Position numbers and translations under genes: made by a program. Positions 45,517-57,789 of a stretch of DNA of 64,000 bases are shown in pieces (the first letter of the stretch is position 1; the number at the start of each line of letters is the position of its first letter). Below the pieces are notes generated by a model. That model did no database searches. It was not told the origin of the DNA and saw only the letters and a program-made list of their open reading frames with translations. Source of the DNA: Mastigias papua (taxonomy: Eukaryota > Cnidaria > Scyphozoa > Rhizostomeae > Mastigiidae). The stretch spans positions 2,851,840 through 2,915,839 of the forward strand of contig OZ025276.1 in the NCBI GenBank assembly GCA_964019165.1, read 5' to 3'.

Positions 45517-45796
45517 ACAATACCCGACAAAAGTCCTGGGACACTTCGCACTTTTTGCAGTCTGCAACAAACTTTCATTCCCCTCTCCCCCTGAAACAAT
45601 GTTGGTTTTCTGGAGAAGTACCTGCGATAATGGGAAAATTTCGCGTGCACGCCAACTTCAAATGTACCAAAAACGAATCAACATTGTTCTAGGGGGAAGG
45701 GGGGTGCATGTTTGTAGCAACTATGACAATATGTAGAGGAAAATGGTTTTTTATCTGTTTCTTCTAAGTGTCCCAAGGACTTTTGTCCACTATTGT
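45517..45796. mobile_element. MITE family B, copy 1 (280 bp)
   Basis: The ends are ACAATACCCGACAAAAGTCC and, reverse-complemented, ACAATAGTGGACAAAAGTCC. Inside, CCCCTCTCCCCCTGAAACAA and an inverse GTTCTAGGGGGAAGGGGGG stretch pair up, next to AACATTG motifs. Nearly identical to 48229-48508. Confidence 0.88.
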
Positions 45797-46764
45797 CTGG
45801 TATCAAATTTGAAAGATAAAAGCTATTTGGCTGCAATCATGGGCGATCATAGGGTTTTCGGGGGCGCTGATTACGATAGTGACAACAGTTTTTACGTATC
45901 TTTACCCTATGACGTCATGATGACGTCACAGGGTAAATTTATTGGGCTTGTCTCTTGAAGGTGCATATAAACAGTACTTTTGTACACACGAGTGCAACTG
46001 TACGTCATGCTCACAAAAATATGAGGCTCTAGCTTCTATATAGCAAAACCGCAGAAGAATTATGAGCAGTAGTTTGCGCTTAACATCGTATTAAAGACGT
46101 GGCCTCGTAATCGTGAGCTTGACTGTAGGAATTGAACAGCTGTCATAGGCGGCTGCAGATGGCCACAAAAGTGTACCATAAGGTTACACAGAGATTGAAA
46201 TGAGATGACGAGAGAAGCGAAAATTACTGATGAGAAGAATGAAGTTGTTAATTTGTGGCGAAAGGAGTTTAACTTGCCACATAGTGAAATCACAACTCGG
46301 TGTAGGATCTCTAAATCTAGAGTAAGCGCATAGGCAAACAGTGTATGGAGTCAAAACCATCCAGAAAAAGAGTTGTGAGCCTCCAGCACTAACTAGAAGG
46401 GAGAAGGGTCGTTTTCTCAGAAATTTTAAGTCATGACAGAACAGATTTAGGCCCTCTGAAGAGGCCAGAAAGGCTATGAGGGGAGGGACAAGGCCTCCCC
46501 ATCTTCGGGGACCCAGATATAATGAGCACACAAGTAAATTCGATGGTGATAATATATGGTATGCTGTACAACCTGTTATCACTTCTAGCCCCCTTGACCA
46601 CCTTAACAGTCAGTTTGAATCGTGGAAAGATGCGGGAAATGATTATTTGACAAAATAAAGTGGACAAACTACGTTCTGTGGAATATAATACATGCAATAC
46701 AGTACACGGCTCAGCGTCCTTCAATGCAAATCAGACTGAACAATAACAACAATATGCACTAGCG
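45797..46764. other. No gene recognised; short palindrome with CRE sites
   Basis: It contains the CRE palindrome (separate entry). The plus frame 46430-46658 (RPPHLRGPRYNEHTSKFDG) and a preceding EFNLPHSEITTRCR-like piece look like transposon-derived coding relics, but I do not recognise the family. Confidence 0.35.
45901..45937. promoter_or_regulatory. 37-bp palindrome containing two TGACGTCA (CRE/ATF) sites
   Basis: TTTACCCTATGACGTCA is followed 3 bp later by its reverse complement with one mismatch. Each arm carries the full TGACGTCA octamer bound by CREB/ATF-type bZIP proteins (45910-45917 and 45921-45928). A TATAAA lies 38 bp downstream (GCATATAAACAG, 45963). It could be a promoter element of a host or mobile gene. 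Confidence 0.5.
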
Positions 46765-47191
46765 ACTGTTTACACGGTTTACACTCACAGTTTACACTTG
46801 AAAATCAGGCGAAAAAGGGTGCTTTCCTTGACGAAAGCAAAAAGGTGATCACCATGCCAGGTGTACACTATCTATGTACATGCTTTAGTGATTTTTCATG
46901 AATTTTTTAGTATACTGGTAAGGAAATAATGAGGAAAAACTCCACGGTTTACACTTTTTTGCATAAAGAATCACATGACCTAACTCTTAATACCTTGGAA
47001 AGTGTAAACCGTGGAAAAAGGCCAATTTTCATACCACTACTACGTTTTCTATAAACTTGAATATTGTTGATGGGTGTACACCTATTGTGTACATCTTTTA
47101 CGTATTTTACACAAATTAAATACTAAGCGTATGCAGAAATACAGAGCTTTTTGCAAGTGTAAACTGTTGGTGTAAACCGTGTAAACTGTGG
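46765..47191. mobile_element. Iteron-ended symmetric element, copy 2 (427 bp)
   Basis: The left end has three repeats of GTTTACAC within 36 bp; the right end mirrors it with three GTGTAAAC. The centre has an inverted pair, CCACGGTTTACACTTTTTT (46942) and AAAGTGTAAACCGTGG (46999), exactly 177 bp from each end. The layout is that of 38795-39197, although the motif differs by one base (GGTTTACAC versus GGTCTACAC) and the spacers are unrelated by eye. Non-coding. Confidence 0.75.
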
Positions 47192-48228
47192 AATGCATAG
47201 CAACAACACACTGCGGGATACTCATCGCATTCCGTTGTTGTCAAGCTGCACACAAAAGCATAGGTACAAAAAGGACAGAGGGAGGGGCACTTACGGCATT
47301 GATCTGAAGTGACAAAATGTAACAATAAACTGCCAATGAGCAAAACAACAGCCGCATAGAGTGACTGTCTCTTCACCAGACATGTGAATCTGACGAACAT
47401 ATTGGCGGTTGGCATCATTCATTATTGTCTCTATCTCTAGTGCATCAATAAATTGTTGTTGTTATCTAGTGAAGCCATTTAGATTACTAGTGTGAATGTA
47501 CTTTTGATCGTTGTTCTTTTTAGCTAACTAGTAATTGTGTAACACGAAGGAGACTTTGAATATCCCTGCCGTCTGTTCTGTCTGTTTTGCTGATAACGGA
47601 AGTATTCATGAAATTTCGCCCTGCAGACAGGCATATGTAATCAATAGCGAATGTTTTCAATGGGGGTGTTTCTTGGGTACATTTTGAACTGTAATGCATA
47701 GCCAGTTAACACACCAGCCATAAAAGCAGTGCACATATAACGCCTCTTGTATAGAAAAAGTTGCTAAAATACATAAGCAGAATATATTTTAGGAATTTGA
47801 ATAAGAACGAATGGTGAAATTAATAAGTTACGGACTGCATCTGCGTAACCATAGCAATACTACCGTTAGTACATGTGCTAACGTCTGTCTTGGCCTCGTT
47901 TGCAAGTTCTGGCAAAGTTCAAGTAAAGCAGGTATTTAGAGCGTTTTTGCAAGCTATGTTGCTCGAACTGTTCCTATATTTTCAAGATAAGTCTCGTGAG
48001 GCTCGTTTCGTCGATTACATTGTTTTTGGAAGATAAAAATTATGTCCTAATACCGATTTGGGTAGGAGCACTGCCGGAGGGACAGAATGATAGACACCCA
48101 CGTGACATGACGTCACAGAGATGACTTACAGAATTTTAAATATCACCATCGTTTTTAGCACCATCGATTACCCCTTGACCAACCAACACATTGCAGGTAT
48201 AACGTGTTTTGAACAATTTCAATACCAG
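47192..48228. other. No gene recognised
   Basis: Apparently unique AT-rich sequence. A TGACGTCA site lies at 48109. No exon, RNA gene or repeat was recognised. Confidence 0.4.
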
Positions 48229-48508
48229 ACAATACCCGACAAAAGTCCTGGGACACTTCGCACTTTTTGCAGTCTGCAACAAACTTTCATTCCCCTCTCC
48301 CCCTGAAACAATGTTGGTTTTCTGGAGAAGTACCTGCGATAATGGGAAAATTTCGCGTGCACGCCAACTTCAAATGTACCAAAAACGAATCAACATTGTT
48401 CTAGGGGGAAGGGGGGTGCATGTTTGTAGCAACTATGACAATATGTAGAGGAAAATGGTTTTTTATCTGTTTCTTCTAAGTGTCCCAAGGACTTTTGTCC
48501 ACTATTGT
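48229..48508. mobile_element. MITE family B, copy 2 (280 bp)
   Basis: Almost identical to 45517-45796 in the same orientation. The flanks differ, so it is an independent insertion rather than part of a larger duplication. Confidence 0.88.
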
Positions 48509-48618
48509 ACAACATCGATAGAAGAGAGACGAGACTTTCAGTGGTAAGTGCAATTTTTCTACTATGAACATTCATAGCATACTGTATTGGTACTGTATTT
48601 TATTATCACTGTAGCGAT

Positions 48619-48745
48619 GTCTCCCTGCCCATATTTCAAATATTTATTTATTGATATTCTATTTACCTTCTGATTTATCATCATTCCGTTGTCCTGAGGC
48701 ACAGTTGACACTGCTCCATATTCATATAAAAACGAATACAACACT
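48619..48745 (+). repeat. Dispersed ~130-bp repeat, copy 2
   Basis: Diverged copy of 45340-45473. Confidence 0.8.
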
Positions 48746-51338
48746 CTGTTTATTCACTTTGCGTTCATACTGCTCCAGTAATAAACTAGAGACTGTTGAG
48801 AACGCAGGTCCAACCCAGAGAATCGTAGGAGCAAAGCTCTTACACATGCAACAACCAGCTATAAATGCCACCAATGCAAGAACTGAGGCTTTAGAACACT
48901 CTAGCAACAATCTCATTTTTATGGCCATTTCCATTCGTTTTCAAATGTACCAGAGCACTGTGAACAAAGAAATGGATCCACCTGAAATAGATACAACCGA
49001 CGTCAAAGCACTGTGAACATAGCCTGACCCAACTATCTTCTAACTATCCTTTAAGTAACAAGCATAACATACTTTGCAACGAATTTAGAGTCGACTCATG
49101 TCTACCTTCAAACACAACTTAGTAACATATTGGAGACTGCGCGATAGGAGGACAGTCTCAATCATGACTTAATCGTTGACGATGAAGTGCTCCAAGCAAC
49201 AGATCACCCCGTAATAATGCAGCAAACAGGAGCACTCCCTACTGGACAGTCAAACACACGTAATGATGCAGACATGCATATCACTGAAACTGCCAGTGAG
49301 GTACAAAATTCGGCCGAATCTTGAGACTGTAGAAAACACGTACGACCACCGGGACAATGATCCTATGGCTACAAGCCTGTAGATATGCTTGTCAGTTGTA
49401 TTTAGCTACCTTAAATTGACTTTGATTTGTTCAGACCTATCCTTTTACGCATGTAGCAGTATATTTCCTATTTCATTGTCTTCCTGTATCTGCATATACC
49501 CTCATAATATGTGTATCCCTGCATAATAATGTAGCCACATTCATACAGTAGTACTCTGTTATCATTTTCACCCGTGTCAAGTTAATACCATTTCCAAACT
49601 CCTTCCTGTTTGGTCTTCATACTACACAGATGGGTTTTTCTTCAGCTCCTTCTACATTTAGCTCTCGTTTTAACACCTTGTCATCAAGCTTCACTGCCTG
49701 AGAAGAGTACTCTGATCGCAAACCCACAAACAGAGATAACAAACACAACTCTGTTTCTGTTTTTACAACCAGAATATTGTCAACAGAGCCTCAGTTTTAT
49801 ACATACTACACATATTTGCACTTAAGTGAATGTCTGGCACACTAGTCTGCAACAGCCGAGTATGTCTATACGCACTTTATATTCTACTATTCATACAAGC
49901 CAATCATCTCCTCTACTAAATGTTGCATGCGTTTTCTATTCCCATCATATGTATGTTTACTACCTGCCTTGGTACCACTCTCTTATCTGAAACTGTAGTA
50001 AGGCACTGACATATGCCAACTGGTAAAAATATTTACCCAATTATAATGATATTAATTATTTGGCTATCAAACAGAACATTTCACGTTTTATTCTTATTCA
50101 TTCTTATTTTCTACAGTAGTCAAAAGTTGTGACTTTGTTTGTAAAAGTATATTTGTATTTAGACTTTAAAATTTCTCTATACAGTACTATTGTATGTTTA
50201 GACGGAGGGACCCTTGAAACCTGGCATTGCAACGAAAAGGCTTCCATCCATAAAACTTTGTACTGGAAATGAAATCAACGTATACTACATCATTACTTCC
50301 CTAGAATACTACCCTAGTCCTAGTACAATATGCCACCGTATAACCCACTCAGTTGCCACATATATTTGGCATGACCCTCCATTTCATATTAAGATCTAAT
50401 GTATCTTCCCATATTATAGGTGACCACAAGCCTTTTGATTCATATCTCAACATATACAACCTGTTCAATATACTACCAACTGTAAATCTGTCTCCTCATA
50501 TGCGCATTTAAGCTATATCTTAGATAGTAATGTAAGTACACTTGTCATGTATCTAAGTCATTTTCGTCATAATTTAGAGGTACCTTTCTGACTTATCACA
50601 GTATTTCAATATGTACTCTATTATGTAGTATCCAATATGATTTTTACTAATGCATTACATACCAATCTCAAATTTAGTCATCTCTTGACAAGCATTCAGG
50701 GCCAAACCCAGCCTTTATTATTTAGGGACCATGGAGGGTATTTATGATTGCTGGGGCTACCAGAACTCGCTAACTTCAAGCCAACGAACACCAAAGGCAC
50801 AAATCTAAGGGGGTCTGGCAGCATATACTTCTTTCCTATAAAAACAGTGTATTTCCTAAGCCGTACAGTTGTTGGGAAACCCCTGCACATGGGAACATGC
50901 GGATTCTGCTGCGTGATTCATCTTTCATTCATTACAATTTACCACGAGGACTATCATGCCCCAGTTTTTCTTCTTACTGTTTATGTACTCTAAGCATGCG
51001 TAGTTTAACTTATTAAAGTAAAACTTAACAGTGTACAGTATAATGATTCAGAAGGTAACAGTTTGAAGTAAATTAATTAGTCCTTATATGGTGCATAGCA
51101 ATTTATTTCCCAAATATGATTGGTTATTGATTATTAGCGTAATCGTAATAGAATGAGTAAATCGCATAGCATATGTTAGTTACCAGGTAGAGTTGCTTGA
51201 GTGCAGTCGGAATTAAACATGAAGAGTACACAAAATCACTACTGAGCTTCCTTTGATGCATTTTCTCTCAAGTCATAATTATTCGAACCTAGAGATGGAT
51301 TGCGATCTCTGAAAACAGGTCCACCGAGCCGGATACTT
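48746..51338. other. No gene recognised; C+T-skewed intron-like sequence
   Basis: The plus strand is rich in A, C and T and poor in G from about 49400 to 50600, like 54200-55170, so both may be introns or flanks of the same unit interrupted by the BEL/Pao fragment. Small ORFs (e.g. 48960-49016, 50748-50993) show no family features. A weak exon-like stretch after a TTTAG acceptor at about 50200 (KPGIATKRLPSIKLCTGNEI) cannot be confirmed. Confidence 0.3.
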
Positions 51339-54079
51339 ATGAGTGAAGAGAACAAAGATTTTGAAACATGGAAAAAGAAAACAAGCATCTTTCAGAGGAA
51401 CACAACCAAGTTAGTCAAGAAGATCTTAGACGTGCGTTAGTCTAAAGTTGAAACTGAGGTATGAGACCTAAAAAAGTATTATGCACAACTAAAGCAACAA
51501 GGGATGAGCTTAACGAACTGGATGATAAAATTCTTTGGCACATGTTAATAGTTGAAGATCAAGAAGTCTGTGACAAAGAAGTTGACGATTCTAGAGACTA
51601 CATAAAAAAAATTGACAGAAGCACATGTTTTTATCGAGGAAGAGTTATAAGGAAAGTATGAAATAAGATCTGTTACATCTGTTGCACATCTAGTATTAGA
51701 CGAACTGAATCGAAAAAGAGTATTGCGTTGTCGTGTACATCTTCTAATAACTCAGAAGGAAAGGATAGTTCACAGGGCAGTTTCAAAAGACAGATCAAAG
51801 TAAAGTTACCAAAAGTAGAGCTTCAGAAGTTTTCTAGGAAAATCTATGAGTGTCAAGAATCCTGGGATGGCTTCTCCAGTGCCATAGATAAAAATGATGA
51901 ATTAGCCAATGTTGAAAATTTCAAGTTTTTACAGGACTTTTGGGAGAGCCTATGCGGTCCGTTGTCGCGGGGTTTTCTTTGAAAGATTCGAATTATTTGA
52001 GTGCCGTGAATGTGCTCGAAAGCAATACGCAAAACCTAGCATGATTCAGCATACCCACATAAATCAACTGATCGCTCTCACACGGGTGTTCAATGAAGAA
52101 AACATCATCAGCTTACAAGCATTCTGGGATCAAGTCGAGACTCATTTCTGGGGACTCAAGGCCATGTCAGTGGACAAAACAACGTACTCCTCAATCGTTG
52201 TACCAGTTTTGATGGAAAAGTTGCCGAAACAGATTCGATTTAACATGGTCAGATTTCATGGGAAAAGTACGTTAGATTGGACGATAGAGATGAACAAAGA
52301 TGGCCTACGCAGCAAGACAGCAAGATAGATGAACTCATATCTGTTTTGGATGTTGAGCTGGATGTCCAAGAATGCCATAGTCCTATACTGAAAATTCTGA
52401 ATGGAAATAATGAAGAACAAAGATGGCCTACGCAGCAAGAGTCTCAATGTGCTGGAGGACCTAGTACTGCAAGTGCTCTCTTCACTACAAATGGGAGTAT
52501 CAAGACGTGCATTTTCTGCGAAGACAACCATAACTCAGGTGACTGTATTGTTGATAAGGATCCCAAATCTAGGAAGACTAGCCTTAGGAAACAATTCACA
52601 TGTTTTCTTTGCTTAAAGGGGGGCCATAGATCATTTGAGTGTAGATCCAAGATAAAATATTCTTTTTGTAAAGTAAAGCATCACACAGCCATCTGCAGTA
52701 GTAAGCTCCCAAAAGTGGTAGTTAAGGATGCACAACCTTTAAATCCGGAGGCCTCTTCCTGGGTGGGAAGCGCGTGTTCCGGGAATGCAGTCGCTTTGCA
52801 AACAGCTTTAACTAATGTTGAAGGGAAAGATGGACGTAGTGTGAGAGTTGTTTGACTCTGGGAGTCAGAAGTCATTCATCTCTGCAAGGGCTGTTGAGCA
52901 CCTTGGACTTGTTCCTGTGAGAAGAGAAACTCTTACTATACAGTCTTTTGGAAGTGGGCAACCAGAAACTAAGGTAAGAGATATTGTAAAAAAAGCACTT
53001 GCTTCCTTAAATGGAGGAAAGGGTGTTAAAGCATCTTGGTTTGTTCTACCAGATATTGCCAGCATTACTAATATTCATGTAGAGCAAGTCAAGAAGTTTT
53101 ATGGACACTTATTATGGTTTTCTGATGTTTCTACCACATTCGAAACTCTGAGTATCCAGATACTGATAGGTGCAGATCATCAGTGGGAATTCTCAGAGGG
53201 GCAGCAAGTATGAGGGGGCCTCATGAGCCCGTGGCAAGTAAAGCCACATTAGGGTGAGTACTCTCTGGACCTCTGTAAGGTAAGGCTTTAAATTCTCTTG
53301 AGGCCTCTGTTAATTTTGTGTCATCTCTTCAAAAACAAGAAAAGCAAAGTAATGCTAATATCAATAGGCTATGGGACCTTGAAACTGTAGGTATTTGTTC
53401 CAATGACGAAGCTCAAGAATTGCTTGTTGATAATATAGTATTTAATGGAAGTAGATATTCAGTGTCCTTGCCATGGAAGGCAGGGCATGGGTCTGTGCCT
53501 TCCAACTATAATACCTGTATTGCCCGATTGAAGAGCCAAGTTTGACAAGTGAGGCAGAATCCTGATATATTTGACAGTTATGACAAGATTATCTGAGATC
53601 AGATAGAGGCTGGACTTGTATCCAAGGTTTCTAATATGGAAACAGCAGAGAAGATGTCTTATCTGCCACTCTCAGTAGTGGTGAGAGAGGATTCAGATAC
53701 AACAAAGGTAAGGGTTGTGTTTGATGCTTCGTGTAGAGATAAACTCACAAAACGGCCCCTTGATTACTCTTTGCATGTGGGTCCATCTCTTACCCCCTTA
53801 CTATTTGACATCCTCTTGCGATTTAGAAATGAGACAGTTGCCATTGTTGGAGACATAGCAAAGGCGTTTCTAAATATTGAAGTTGATCCAAAAGATTGGG
53901 ATTGCCTAAGATTTCTTTGGCTTAGTGACATTTCAAAAACGGATTCTGACATCATCACTGTCAGATTCAACCATGTAGTTTTGGGGGTAAACTGCTCACC
54001 ATTTCTGTTCAATGCTGTGTTACGTTACCATTTTCTTAAATTTGAGGACTTATATAAAGAGTTTTTTTTCCCACCATGA
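51339..54079 (+). pseudogene. Second BEL/Pao element, gag to partial RT
   Basis: It starts MSEENKDFETWKKKTSIFQR and runs in changing frames. Gag: VELQKFSRKIYECQESWDGF and THINQLIALTRVFNEENIIS, then zinc-knuckle pieces CIFCEDNHNSGDC and CFLCLKGGHRSFEC (52510-52640). Protease: FDSGSQKSFISARAVEHLGL with the catalytic DSG (52850). RT: DTTKVRVVFDASCRDKLTK and VGDIAKAFLNIEVDPKDWD, ending at 54079 before the YVDD box. RNase H, integrase and LTRs are missing. A 26-bp stretch (52292 and 52417) is duplicated 125 bp apart within gag. It belongs to a different BEL/Pao lineage from 25390-31717. Confidence 0.88.
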
Positions 54080-54706
54080 TTATTTCAGATCCCCCGAAGA
54101 CAGAAATCGACGAGCATTACTTCACACAAAGTTCGATGCGGACTTCAACAAACAGTTTGTTGTGCTTTATTACTTAATATACTACCAACAATACCAGCTT
54201 CATTTGCTACCTTTGTAAAACATATCCCACAGTATTCACAATATCGCACTTATCAAACTAACATATACATAACATAGTATTTAAGTCCAATTCATCTCTC
54301 AACTTTTTACTTTACACTTCAGACTCAACTCTTCATGTATAATGCCACACTCACAAGTGGGAATGGTGTGTCTGGACCTCCAACTTTTCTACACCTTATT
54401 CTACCATATTTCCAAACCATTATCAACATACTGGTGAATGGGGTAACTACAATACCATGCTATTCACCATAGCCACTGTAAGTTAAATAGTACAGCAAGA
54501 TAGTATATAAACCCCATTACCTTTCTCTTCCCAGTACCACCTTAGTGATCCACAAGTATTTCCCAATGACTACACCCTAGATCCCCATCTAATACACTCC
54601 TACATACCCTTCCATCCATGTGCATTCAACATTTTCACACTCATCTCCTGTCGATACCCCCACCGATATGTATAATGTTGCATACAACATCTTTTTTCTC
54701 TTGCAG
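54080..54706. other. No gene recognised; likely intron
   Basis: A, C and T-rich sequence leading to the acceptor at 54706. It has a pyrimidine-rich 3' end (CTTTTTTCTCTTGCAG). Confidence 0.35.
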
Positions 54707-55208
54707 ACTATTATCTGGAACGGTCATAACGTTGGATATTTCAAACGTCGAATCGCCAATGTATTCTGCCTGCGCAGAACTGATAACTGTCTGTTGGCTG
54801 ACAGCAATGGAGAGACTCTGACAAACATAAAGTAAGTTCTCAGTATGAACGACCCATACATATACTTATCATACAAGCTCTGTTGCGCATCCTTCTCTAA
54901 TGTGCCCTCATCTACCACAGCACACCAACAAAATCCTTAATGGCTCTACAGAGCATTCCTAATCAATACTCTATAGCCTCACACACTTATCCAGTACACA
55001 TTCATCACACATCTATAACTACTACTACACACTTGCACTCGCCAATATATCTTCCTACCAGTACCCCTCCTACAAGCTTTCTACATCTATTATCTCTATT
55101 CATAGCTACGGTAGCACACCTAGTCATATATTTTCAAGCTACACTTAACTCTCTTACTCTCAATTATAGGTGCCAGGAGACCATCTATGTCCTCATAAAA
55201 GGACCCAG
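54707..55208 (+). CDS. Two candidate exons of an unidentified gene
   Basis: Exon 1 (54707-54831) follows TTCTCTTGCAG and ends at AA|GTAAGT. It reads TIIWNGHNVGYFKRRIANVF and then CLRRTDNCLLADSNGETLTN. Exon 2 (55170-55208) follows CAATTATAG, keeps frame, and reads CQETIYVLIKGPR up to CCCAG, where a GT follows both in the present sequence and across the hAT-like insertion. The matching phases and good splice signals suggest a real gene, host or mobile, but I do not recognise the family. Without the insertion the frame could also run on into 56943-57218. Confidence 0.35.
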
Positions 55209-55209
55209 G

Positions 55210-56934
55210 TAGGGGCGGATCCAGCACATTTTCTGACATTCTCAAAGGTTCAAACTATAAAACCACACCTAAAGACCACACCCAAAGACCACACCCAAAC
55301 AATTATCATAGTTTTGATAAGTATGCCTGAAAGATCAAGGACTATTGAAATTTCAAAAGCACTTTACTTACAGTATCAAAACTAACCTCTACTTCAATAA
55401 AAACTATTGTTAGGAAATTTAGTTTTTGACAAGGCATCACTGCCCTATCTACAGCTGGAACCCCACACTAAGGAATCACCCATGTTCCAGAATTCCAATT
55501 GATATCCCAGAGAAGAGTTCTCAACATAAAGAAATAATTGACATGACAACATTGCCAACAACTGTGCGAAGCAACTGGGGTTCTACTTTGATGGCATTCA
55601 AAACAAAGTCCCACAAGCCACTATGTCATTCTGTTAGAACAAGTGTCTCTATATCAAAGCTGAACTATTATGAGCTTCTGCTGCGACAAGGCCCCCTGTA
55701 TCAAAGATTAGCTACCAAGCATCTCTCGAAGGTTGTCTCTAAATGAATACAATGAAGAAACACTAATCAGTTTGTGTACATAGCCCCTACAACGTCTACA
55801 AACATAAGTGTGATCGTGTAAGTGGAAGTTAGGATGAATCTTCGTTATATCTGTTCAGTGGGGACCTATAGCATTTCTAACACACAACCTAGCCTGACCT
55901 TAACCCTCCGCTCTCCGACCCTTTGTTTATACCCACTGTCAACTGACACCGGCCAGACTCGTATTCATCCATCAATCTTGTAAACAATAATTGCATATGC
56001 GAATACAGACTGCCGTGAACGACTATAAAACAGTCAAAAAGGAAAAATATAGCCATACATTATCGGGGGGGGGGGCAGTTTCTCCTTTATCAACATTTAC
56101 TCAATGGACCGGGAGTAGAGAATCTGTCTGCATGCCTGTGACAAAGTATGACTATCAACTACTACTTGCGATCAAGCCATCCTGTGTGACAACACTTACC
56201 TAGAGAAAGCTGCATACTAGCACTATATACCATCATAATTTGTTCAACATTTCTCTTCGTCAACAGCTGCTTGACTTCTTCTGAAAATTCTATTATTTTG
56301 GGTAGATTGCTAACGAAGAATAGATTCTCCCACTCTGAGCTACTTCATCCAACAGATAACTCAAACGTGCCAGTGTACATGGCAAATTCCAAACAGTCAC
56401 GTATACCCACCCCCTGAATCCTCAAGATTCTCAGTGAACCTTCTCCTCAGGACGCGCAAGGAGTTAGTTTTAACATCGTCCAGGCCTACCTCATATAAAA
56501 AGAGTACCAAGAAAAAGCTGTTGCTATGTATTTTGGACCTCGTCTAACCAGCGCAGATCTACCTTCTCAAGTGACCAAAAATCAGTACTGTTTCGATGCG
56601 CACGCAGTAAGAAAAGTGCGTAGCACATTCTCAAGATGCGAAAGAACTTCTCAAAGTGGCATGGAAACTACATGTAAACTGTCGCAACTTGCCTAGATAC
56701 CTTTCAGGATTATTGACACTTGTCAAGCGATTTTATTACTTAATCACTATTGCTAGGTTACCACTTCCTTGAGGTATACCAAGTGTGCAGCAAATATCAG
56801 TGTGTACGGGGGTCAGCAACCTTGAGAAATCAGACTTGATTTGAGTTGACAGGTTGGTAAGATTCGAAAATCTGGACGCTAGAAAATCTGACATTCTCAA
56901 CTGAGACTGTTGAGATGGTCTCGATCCGCCTCTG
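55210..56934. mobile_element. hAT-like element (1725 bp) with 8-bp target duplication
   Basis: GACCCAGG occurs directly before (55202-55209) and after (56935-56942). The ends are TAGGGGCGGATCCAG and, reverse-complemented, CAGAGGCGGATCGAG. 8-bp duplications and short CAGGGG-like ends are typical of hAT elements. The left subterminal part contains repeats of ACACCCAAAGACCACACCCA, also present at 9969-10055. No hAT transposase was recognised inside, so it is probably non-autonomous. A run of 11 G lies near 56065. Confidence 0.8.
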
Positions 56935-56942
56935 GACCCAGG

Positions 56943-57218
56943 TATCCACCAAGAAAGAAGCATAGCCATGACAAGAAGCCAGATTCAATGTCCAATAAAG
57001 AGAACCACTCTATAGTACCCTATAACAACCCACATACCACACCCTACGATCCTTCCACCAACCACACACCATACTTAACTTATACACCTCACCATGATAT
57101 CAATCTTGGACCTATTATACGTTTTGACAATTGTCAAAATATTAATATACCACCCTTACGTGAACATGAACTCTCCACTAGTCCCCCGTCTCCCCATATA
57201 CATCTTGCAAAAAGGTGA
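56943..57218 (+). other. Frame downstream of the hAT-like insertion
   Basis: Across the insertion the frame of 55170-55208 continues as YPPRKKHSHDKKPDSMSNKE and then a Pro/Thr/His-rich low-complexity part to a TGA at 57216. It may be the 3' part of the same exon or just untranslated sequence. No domain is seen. Confidence 0.25.
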
Positions 57219-57789
57219 AGTGTTGCAATGAAGTATTGAATTTTGAAAGTGGCAGTCATTCGCCATGGTAACATCATTTATTGCTATTTTGAGCTCACTA
57301 TGGAAAATATTGACAAATTGATACTTTATTCCATTGAACATAAAGTCCTGCATGTTTCTGCAAATTTTCATATCAAAATATCATGCTAGTAAGGATTTAT
57401 GCAAGTTTTTGCAGAAAATGTGAAAGGAATGAACATGTGCTTTCCATGGAAACCATTTTACGAACTGAAAGTGTCTTTTCCACAATTTTGAAGTAGCTAA
57501 TAAGCTCCCACTGTGTGAAAAGTATCGTCCATGCAGCTCTTCGACATTTTCTGCTACACTTAAAATTCAGTTTTTTGGTAAGTAAGGGGTAACTACTACC
57601 TTAAAGCCACCACGCATCACATTTAACTCGCACCAATTGATCTGCAACTTACTTTACTTGTTGATTCCCTTGTATACTATTATCTAGACTTAGGAACTAC
57701 CTTCATATTAACAGTCAGATATATTATGCACACCAACAGTGTTGGCACATTTGACAATTGTCCATTCGTTTAGATCCCTTCTTCCAAAG
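57219..57789. other. No gene recognised
   Basis: AT-rich. It may hold the damaged upstream part of the following LINE fragment. Confidence 0.35.

Noticed and set aside
50748..50993. 81-codon ORF as a gene
   Set aside because: No domain, no splice context and no conservation visible within the window.
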